From assembly GCF_016616425.1 (NCBI RefSeq), contig NZ_CP067101.1, positions 3,844,001-3,908,000 on the forward strand: DNA of 64,000 bases. Reading direction: 5' to 3'. The stretch comes from Bradyrhizobium diazoefficiens. Lineage in GTDB: Bacteria; Pseudomonadota; Alphaproteobacteria; Rhizobiales; Xanthobacteraceae. The notes beneath the pieces were generated by a model, which was not told the origin of the DNA, did no database searches, and worked only from the letters and a program-made list of their open reading frames with translations. Below are positions 59,501 to 64,000 of the stretch, one piece after another. The number at the start of each line of letters is the position of its first letter. Position 1 is the stretch's first letter. The translations under genes and the position numbers were made by a program.

Positions 59501-61753
59501 ATCCCCGTCAAGATCGACGGGCTCAATCCGGGCGAGGACGCCAAGATCGTGATCGCCGCGGTCGACGTCGGCATTCTCAACCTCACCAATTACAAGCCGC
59601 CGGCGCCGGACGATTACTATCTCGGCCAGCGCCGCCTGACCGCCGAGATCCGCGATCTCTACGGGCAGCTGATCGACGGCATGTCGGGCACGCGCGGCCA
59701 GATCAAGTCCGGCGGCGATGCCGGTGCGGCCGAGCTCCAGGGCTCGCCGCCCGCGCAGAAGCCGCTCGCGCTCTATTCCGGCATCGTCACCGTTGCTGCT
59801 GACGGCACGGCGGAGGTGAGCTTCGACGTTCCGGAGTTCGCCGGCACCGCGCGCGTCATGGCGGTGGCGTGGACGGCGACCAAGCTTGGCCGCGCCAGCA
59901 CCGATGTCGTGATCCGCGACCCCGTCGTGCTGACCACCACCCTGCCACGCTTCCTGCTCAATGGCGACCACGGCACGGTCAACCTCGAGATCGACAATGT
60001 CGAGGGGCAGGCCGGCGATTACGTCATCAACGTCAAGACCGGCGGACCGGTGAAGATGACCGGCAATCCCGCCACCACGGTCAAGCTCGCTGCCAGGCAG
60101 CGCAACGCGTTCGCGCTCGCAATCGATGCGACCGCGGCGGGGCAGGCGACGCTCGACGTCGACATCAAGGGACCGAACGGCCTGGCGCTGGCGCGCCACT
60201 ACGCGCTCGACGTCAAGGCGGCGACGCAGGTGCTGGCGCGACGCTCGATCCGGACGCTTGCGAGAGGCGAGAGCCTGACGCTGACCTCGGACATGTTCTC
60301 CGACCTCGTGCCGGGCACCGGCAGCGTCTCGGTCTCGGCGAGCCTGTCGACCGCGCTCGACGCCGCGACGATCCTCAAAGCGCTCGACCGTTACCCCTAT
60401 GGCTGCTCGGAGCAGATCACGAGCCGCGCCTTGCCGCTGCTCTACGTCAATGATCTCGCCGCCGGCGCGCATCTGGCGATGGACACCGGGGTCGACCAGC
60501 GCATCCGCGACGCGATCGAGCGGCTCCTGGCGCGCCAGGGCTCGAACGGCTCGTTCGGCCTGTGGTCGGCGGGCGGCGACGATGCCTGGCTGGACGCCTA
60601 TGTCACGGACTTCCTGACCCGCGCTCGCGAGAAGGGGTTTGCGGTGCCGGACGTGCTGTTCAAGAACGCGCTCGACCGCATCCGCAACTCCGTCGTCAAT
60701 GCGAATGAACCGGAGAAGGACGGCGGGCGCGATCTCGTCTACGCCCTCTACGTGCTCGCGCGCAACGGTGCTGCACCGATCGGCGATCTCCGCTATCTCG
60801 CCGACACCAAGCTTGCCAATCTCGCAACCCCGATCGCAAAGTCGCAGCTCGCGGCGGCGCTCGCCCTGGTCGGCGACCGCAACCGCGCAGAACGCGTCTA
60901 TGGTGCCGCGCTCGACAGCCTCACGCCGAAGCCGGTGCTGGAGTTCGGACGCAGCGACTACGGATCGCAGCTTCGCGATGCCGCAGCTTTGGTGTCGCTT
61001 GCCAGCGAGGGCAACGCGCCGAAGGCGACGCTGACGCAGGCGGTGTCGCGGGTCGAGACCGCACGCGGGCTCACGCCCTACACCTCCACGCAGGAGAATG
61101 CGTGGCTGGTGCTGGCCGCGCGCGCGCTGGCCAAGGAGAACCTCTCGATCGAGGTCGACGGGCAGAGCGTCAAGACCGCGCTCTACCGCAGCTACAAGGC
61201 CGCCGCGCTGGAGGGCAAGCCATTGAAGATCACCAACACCGGCGATGCGCCAGTGCAGGCGGTGATCTCGGTGTCGGGCTCTCCGGTGACGCCGGAGCCT
61301 GCGGCGTCGAACGGCTTCAAGATCGAGCGCAATTACTTCACGCTCGACGGCAAGCCGACCGACATCAGCAAGGTCAAGCAGAACCAGCGCTTTGCGGTGG
61401 TGCTGAGGATCACCGAAGCCAAGCCCGAGTTCGGCCACATCATGGTGTCCGATTATCTGCCCGCCGGTCTTGAGATCGACAATCCGAATCTGGTGTCATC
61501 GGGCGACAGCGGCACGCTGGACTGGATCGAGGACGGCGAGGAGCCGGAAGATACCGAGTTCCGCGACGACCGCTTCACCGCGGCGGTCGATCGCGCTTCG
61601 GACTCCAAGTCGGTCTTCACCGTCGCCTATATCGTGCGCGCCGTCTCGCCCGGCAAATATGTGCTGCCGCAGGCCTATGTCGAGGATATGTATAATCCCT
61701 CGCGCTACGGTCGCACCGGGACCGGCACCGTCGAGGTCAGGCCGGCGAAGTGA
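56549..61753 (+). CDS. Bacterial alpha-2-macroglobulin family protein
   Basis: 1734 residues. Signal peptide MIGLVRAVTLCATLALGLSA, then an extra ~170-residue helical N-terminal region (possible TPR-like, DYRTGLSMLGQIAATAPGDAGNWLRLSKV). After that come repeated macroglobulin-type beta domains (VYAERGVYRSSETVHLTALLRD; VDVGILNLTNYKPPAPDDYY) and a thioester domain with YPYGCSEQITSRALPLLY, in which Cys1286 and Gln1289 would form the thioester. A receptor-type C-terminal domain follows (VVLRITEAKPEFGHIMVSDYLPAGLEIDNPNLV). Acts as a periplasmic protease trap. Its partner pbpC starts 9 bp later. Confidence 0.96.
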   Translation: MIGLVRAVTLCATLALGLSAAQAADKAFKRDDLADSAIKLEAQIKSEAGPVAKTSATLRTDADAAFRRNDYRTGLSMLGQIAATAPGDAGNWLRLSKVIFQISPKSSSEQTFLLERASTAAYIAYQRAGNPGEEADALAVLGKALAERKLWRPALDALRLSLDMREVADVRGQYEKMRDEHGFRLLDYTVDSDSASPRACFQFSEELARRTDFAPFLALAGQDKPALSAEGKQLCVDGLKHGERYNINLRAGLPSTVKEGLPKSAEFNVYVRDRKPFVRFTSRAYVLPRTGQRGIPVVSVNTPAVDINVFRIGDRNLINTVVDSDFQKTLSKYQLSDLGDERGVKVWSGELATAITLNQDVTTAFPVDQALGELQPGVYVMTAAAKGPGSDDDYQLATQWFIVSDLGVTAYSGNDGIHVFVNSLASTDPVGKAEVRLVARNNEILATRKTDDSGHVLFEAGLARGEGGLSPAMLTVTGEKADYAFLSLKSSAFDLSDRGVSGRAVPVGADAFVYAERGVYRSSETVHLTALLRDGRGNAVTGGPLTLVIERPDGVEFRRAVLSDQGAGGRTLAVPLNSAVPTGTWRVRAFTDPKGSSVGETTFMVEDYVPDRVEFDLSAKDKVIKANAPVELKADGHFLYGAPASGLQLEGDMLVAPAAERPGFAGYRFGVADEETTSNERTPLENLPEADANGVAIFPATLDKQPASTRPQEAQIFVRMVETGGRAVERKIVLPVAPTAAQIGIKPLFGDKNVAEGDKAEFDVVFVSPEGEKLRRDGLRYELLKMESRYQWYRQNNYWEYEPVKSTSRVADGDVTVTADKPARISLSPQPGRYRLDVKSNDADGPVTSVQFDVGWYSDGSADTPDLLETSIDKPQYASGDIMTVSVNVRSAGKLTINVLGDRLLTTQTIDVKEGTAQVKLPVGKDWGTGAYVVATLRRPLDAAAKRMPGRAIGLKWFGIDKQTRTLQVKLSPPALVRPNSTLKIPVKIDGLNPGEDAKIVIAAVDVGILNLTNYKPPAPDDYYLGQRRLTAEIRDLYGQLIDGMSGTRGQIKSGGDAGAAELQGSPPAQKPLALYSGIVTVAADGTAEVSFDVPEFAGTARVMAVAWTATKLGRASTDVVIRDPVVLTTTLPRFLLNGDHGTVNLEIDNVEGQAGDYVINVKTGGPVKMTGNPATTVKLAARQRNAFALAIDATAAGQATLDVDIKGPNGLALARHYALDVKAATQVLARRSIRTLARGESLTLTSDMFSDLVPGTGSVSVSASLSTALDAATILKALDRYPYGCSEQITSRALPLLYVNDLAAGAHLAMDTGVDQRIRDAIERLLARQGSNGSFGLWSAGGDDAWLDAYVTDFLTRAREKGFAVPDVLFKNALDRIRNSVVNANEPEKDGGRDLVYALYVLARNGAAPIGDLRYLADTKLANLATPIAKSQLAAALALVGDRNRAERVYGAALDSLTPKPVLEFGRSDYGSQLRDAAALVSLASEGNAPKATLTQAVSRVETARGLTPYTSTQENAWLVLAARALAKENLSIEVDGQSVKTALYRSYKAAALEGKPLKITNTGDAPVQAVISVSGSPVTPEPAASNGFKIERNYFTLDGKPTDISKVKQNQRFAVVLRITEAKPEFGHIMVSDYLPAGLEIDNPNLVSSGDSGTLDWIEDGEEPEDTEFRDDRFTAAVDRASDSKSVFTVAYIVRAVSPGKYVLPQAYVEDMYNPSRYGRTGTGTVEVRPAK

Positions 61754-61762
61754 GGTGGTGAG

Positions 61763-63952
61763 GTGAGCGAAGCCAGTCAAATATCTCATCATTCCGGAGC
61801 GGCTCGAAGCACCGAATCCGGAATATCGAGATTCCGGGTCTGGCCCTTCAGGCCATCCCGGACTGACGGCAGCGGAGCGAGAGGCAGGGGCTTTCGCCTC
61901 CTCTCCGCCCTCGCACTCACCTTCATCTTCGCCATCGTCGGCTTCGTCGGCTGGGTCTACTCCCTCGGTCCTCTCCCGCTCGACGAGGCGCGCCGGGTCT
62001 CGACCACGATCGTCGACCGCAACGGCAAGCTGCTGCGGGCCTATGCGATGGCAGATGGCCGCTGGCGGCTGCCGGTCGATGGCAGCTCCAAAGTCGATCC
62101 GACCTATCTGAAACTGCTCTTCGCCTATGAGGACCAGCGCTTTTACGCACACAACGGTCTCGACCCGCTGGCGCTCGGACGGGCCGCGCTGCAGCTTGGA
62201 ACGCGCGGCCACATCGTCTCGGGCGGCTCGACCATCACCATGCAGGTGGCACGGCTGATGGAGCCGCGGCAGCACCGTTCGTTCTATGCCAAGTTGCACC
62301 AGATCGTGCGCGCGATCGAGATCGAGCGGAGCTTGAGCAAGGAGCAGATCCTCGATCTGTATCTCGCGCTGGCGCCTTACGGCGGCAATCTCGAGGGCAT
62401 CCGGGCCGCCTCGATCGCCTATCTCGGCAAGGAGCCGAAGCGGCTGTCGCTGGCCGAGGCCGCGCTGCTGGTGGCTCTGCCGCAATCGCCGGAGACGCGC
62501 CGGCTTGATCGCCATCCCGAGGCGGCGCGCAAGGCGCGCGACCGCGTGCTCGACCGCATGGTCGAGGAGCAAGTGGTCGGCGCAGACGACGCAAGGCAAG
62601 CCAAGGCCGTTGCCATTCCGAAGCTGCGCAAGCCGATGCCGATCCTGGCGCCGCATGCCTCCGACACCGCGCTTTCGACGGTGAAGGACGCGCCGGTCAT
62701 CAGGCTGACGCTGGATGCGAACTTGCAGAAGGTGCTGGAGCCGCTGGCGCGGGATCGCGCCATTGCGCTCGGGCCGAACATCTCGGTCGGCATCATCGTG
62801 GTCGACAATGAGACCGGCGACGTGCTCGCCCGCGTCGGCTCGGCCGATTATTTCGACGAGAGCCGGGCAGGGCAGGTCGACATGACCCGCGCGGTCCGCT
62901 CGCCGGGCTCGACGCTGAAGCCCTTCATCTACGGCCTCGCCTTCGAGGACGGCTTCGTTCATCCGGAAAGCCTGATCGACGACCGGCCGGTCCGCTTTGG
63001 CTCCTACGCGCCGGAAAATTTCGACATGACCTTCCAGGGCACGGTGCCCGTGAAGAAGGCACTGCAACTCTCGCTGAACGTGCCGGCAATCGTGCTGCTC
63101 GATCGCGTCGGCTCCAGCCGGCTGGCGTCGCGGCTGCGGCAAGCCGGCGGCAATCTGGTTCTGCCCAAGGACGAAGCGCCGGGTCTCGCCATGGGTCTCG
63201 GCGGCGTCGGCGTGACGCTGCAGGATCTCGCCCAGCTCTATACGGGCCTTGCCCGCCTTGGTACGACCAAGCCGCTGCGCGAGGTCATGGCGGATAAAGA
63301 TGACCGCGAGACCCTCCGGCTGCTGGATCAGGTCGCGGCCTGGCAAGTCGGCAACGTGCTGCTGGGAACACCGCCGCCGGAGAATGCCGCTCACAACCGC
63401 ATCGCCTTCAAGACCGGCACCTCCTACGGCTATCGCGACGCCTGGTCAGTCGGCTTCGACGGCCGCATGACCATCGGCGTTTGGGTCGGCCGGCCCGACG
63501 GCGCGCCGGTTCCCGGACTGATCGGGCGCGTGGCCGCCGCGCCGATCCTGTTCGACGCCTTTGCCCGGACCGGCAAGACGCTGGCACCGTTGCCAAGACC
63601 ACCAAGGGGAACCCTGGTTGCCAGCAATGCCAGGCTGCCATTGCCGCTGAAGCGGTTCCGGCCGGTGGGGGAATTGGTGCGGACCGGCCGCGAGCAGGCG
63701 CTGCACATCCAGTTTCCGCTGAACGGTTCGCGGATCGACGTCGATCGATCGGGTGGTGCTGACAGCGCAGCGATGCCGGTCAAGGTCGCCGGCGGCGTGT
63801 TGCCCATGACCGTCATGGTTAACGGCACGGCACTCGGCGAGATCGACGGCCGCCGCCAGCGCCTGATCGATCCACCCGGTCCCGGCTTTGCGCGGCTCAC
63901 CGTGATCGATGCCACGGGCGCCGCGGACACAGTCGTCGTTCGAATTCAATGA
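61763..63952 (+). CDS. pbpC: Penicillin-binding protein 1C
   Basis: 729 residues, bifunctional peptidoglycan synthase. One N-terminal membrane helix (LLSALALTFIFAIVGFVGWVY). Glycosyltransferase domain with AYEDQRFYAHNGLD (Glu123 catalytic) and GGSTITMQVARLM. Transpeptidase with SPGSTLKPF (Ser383, Lys386), the SLN triad and FKTGTSYGYRDAWSVGF (Lys550). C-terminal BiPBP_C-type domain (about residues 640-729). Start GTG at 61763. Pairing with alpha-2-macroglobulin is conserved and suggests repair of damaged wall coupled to protease trapping. Confidence 0.96.
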   Translation: MSEASQISHHSGAARSTESGISRFRVWPFRPSRTDGSGARGRGFRLLSALALTFIFAIVGFVGWVYSLGPLPLDEARRVSTTIVDRNGKLLRAYAMADGRWRLPVDGSSKVDPTYLKLLFAYEDQRFYAHNGLDPLALGRAALQLGTRGHIVSGGSTITMQVARLMEPRQHRSFYAKLHQIVRAIEIERSLSKEQILDLYLALAPYGGNLEGIRAASIAYLGKEPKRLSLAEAALLVALPQSPETRRLDRHPEAARKARDRVLDRMVEEQVVGADDARQAKAVAIPKLRKPMPILAPHASDTALSTVKDAPVIRLTLDANLQKVLEPLARDRAIALGPNISVGIIVVDNETGDVLARVGSADYFDESRAGQVDMTRAVRSPGSTLKPFIYGLAFEDGFVHPESLIDDRPVRFGSYAPENFDMTFQGTVPVKKALQLSLNVPAIVLLDRVGSSRLASRLRQAGGNLVLPKDEAPGLAMGLGGVGVTLQDLAQLYTGLARLGTTKPLREVMADKDDRETLRLLDQVAAWQVGNVLLGTPPPENAAHNRIAFKTGTSYGYRDAWSVGFDGRMTIGVWVGRPDGAPVPGLIGRVAAAPILFDAFARTGKTLAPLPRPPRGTLVASNARLPLPLKRFRPVGELVRTGREQALHIQFPLNGSRIDVDRSGGADSAAMPVKVAGGVLPMTVMVNGTALGEIDGRRQRLIDPPGPGFARLTVIDATGAADTVVVRIQ

Positions 63953-64000
63953 CCATGCCTTAAGCGGTTGTGGCGATGGCGGTTTCAGCGTAAGCGGAAC

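Noticed and set aside
58397..61438. A 1013-codon open frame antisense to the macroglobulin gene
   Set aside because: Its sequence is Arg/His/Gly-rich with no domain. It arises from the high-GC codon bias of the real gene on the other strand.
1..64000. CRISPR array, toxin-antitoxin pair, phage or defence system
   Set aside because: No array of spaced direct repeats and no recognisable nuclease, toxin, capsid or helicase set was found on either strand.

Overview
The window is 64 kb of high-GC chromosomal DNA from an alphaproteobacterium, most likely Bradyrhizobium or a close relative. The protein families point there: Tct and TRAP transporters, OpgC, complex I NDUFS4-like subunit, DUF6481, small proline-rich secreted proteins, three single tRNA genes with encoded CCA, and several short palindromic repeats of the type scattered through Bradyrhizobium genomes. 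This assignment is from recognition, not from a search. I see no prophage, CRISPR array, rRNA or replication origin. The only transposase is a truncated IS481-type copy.

Layout. 1-5.0 kb: end of a CaiB/BaiF CoA-transferase gene, a complete tripartite tricarboxylate transporter (tctC, tctB, tctA) and a PdxA-type dehydrogenase, probably one uptake and catabolism unit. 5-7 kb: VOC protein, DUF421 membrane protein and an anchored protein, all minus strand. 7.4-15.5 kb: recJ, SDR, class II aldolase, lytic transglycosylase, a divergent marR / AhpD-like / cupin group, and a DUF808 protein. 15.6-20.4 kb: M23 peptidase, then efp facing epmA-epmB, which together supply elongation factor P and its beta-lysylation enzymes. 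20.4-24.8 kb: class I DAHP synthase with an aromatic leader peptide and attenuator (the main find), HdeD, PrsW and PilZ. 25-35 kb: tRNA-Glu, many small genes, GST, VOC, HU, Sir2, a double cold-shock protein, DUF192, tRNA-Pro and most of the repeats. 36-38.6 kb: OpgC, complex I subunit, Lrp/AsnC. 38.7-48.6 kb: an AraC regulator divergent from a leucine/isovalerate degradation operon (isovaleryl-CoA dehydrogenase, both methylcrotonyl-CoA carboxylase subunits, HMG-CoA lyase), convergent with a TRAP transporter operon (dctP-Q-M). 49-56 kb: small secreted proteins, DUF6481, DUF2171, an unassigned PLP-dependent enzyme, the IS481 remnant and tRNA-Arg. 56.5-64 kb: a giant alpha-2-macroglobulin and its usual partner, the PBP1C-type peptidoglycan synthase.

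Most notable observation. Upstream of the DAHP synthase gene, on the minus strand, lies a 26-codon leader ORF with six aromatic codons in a run of seven (Tyr-Phe-Trp-Tyr-Phe-Ser-Tyr). It is followed by mutually exclusive hairpin segments ending in an intrinsic terminator. A promoter is placed so that the leader mRNA would begin at the AUG itself. This has every part of a ribosome-mediated attenuator sensing all three aromatic amino acids at the entry of the shikimate pathway.
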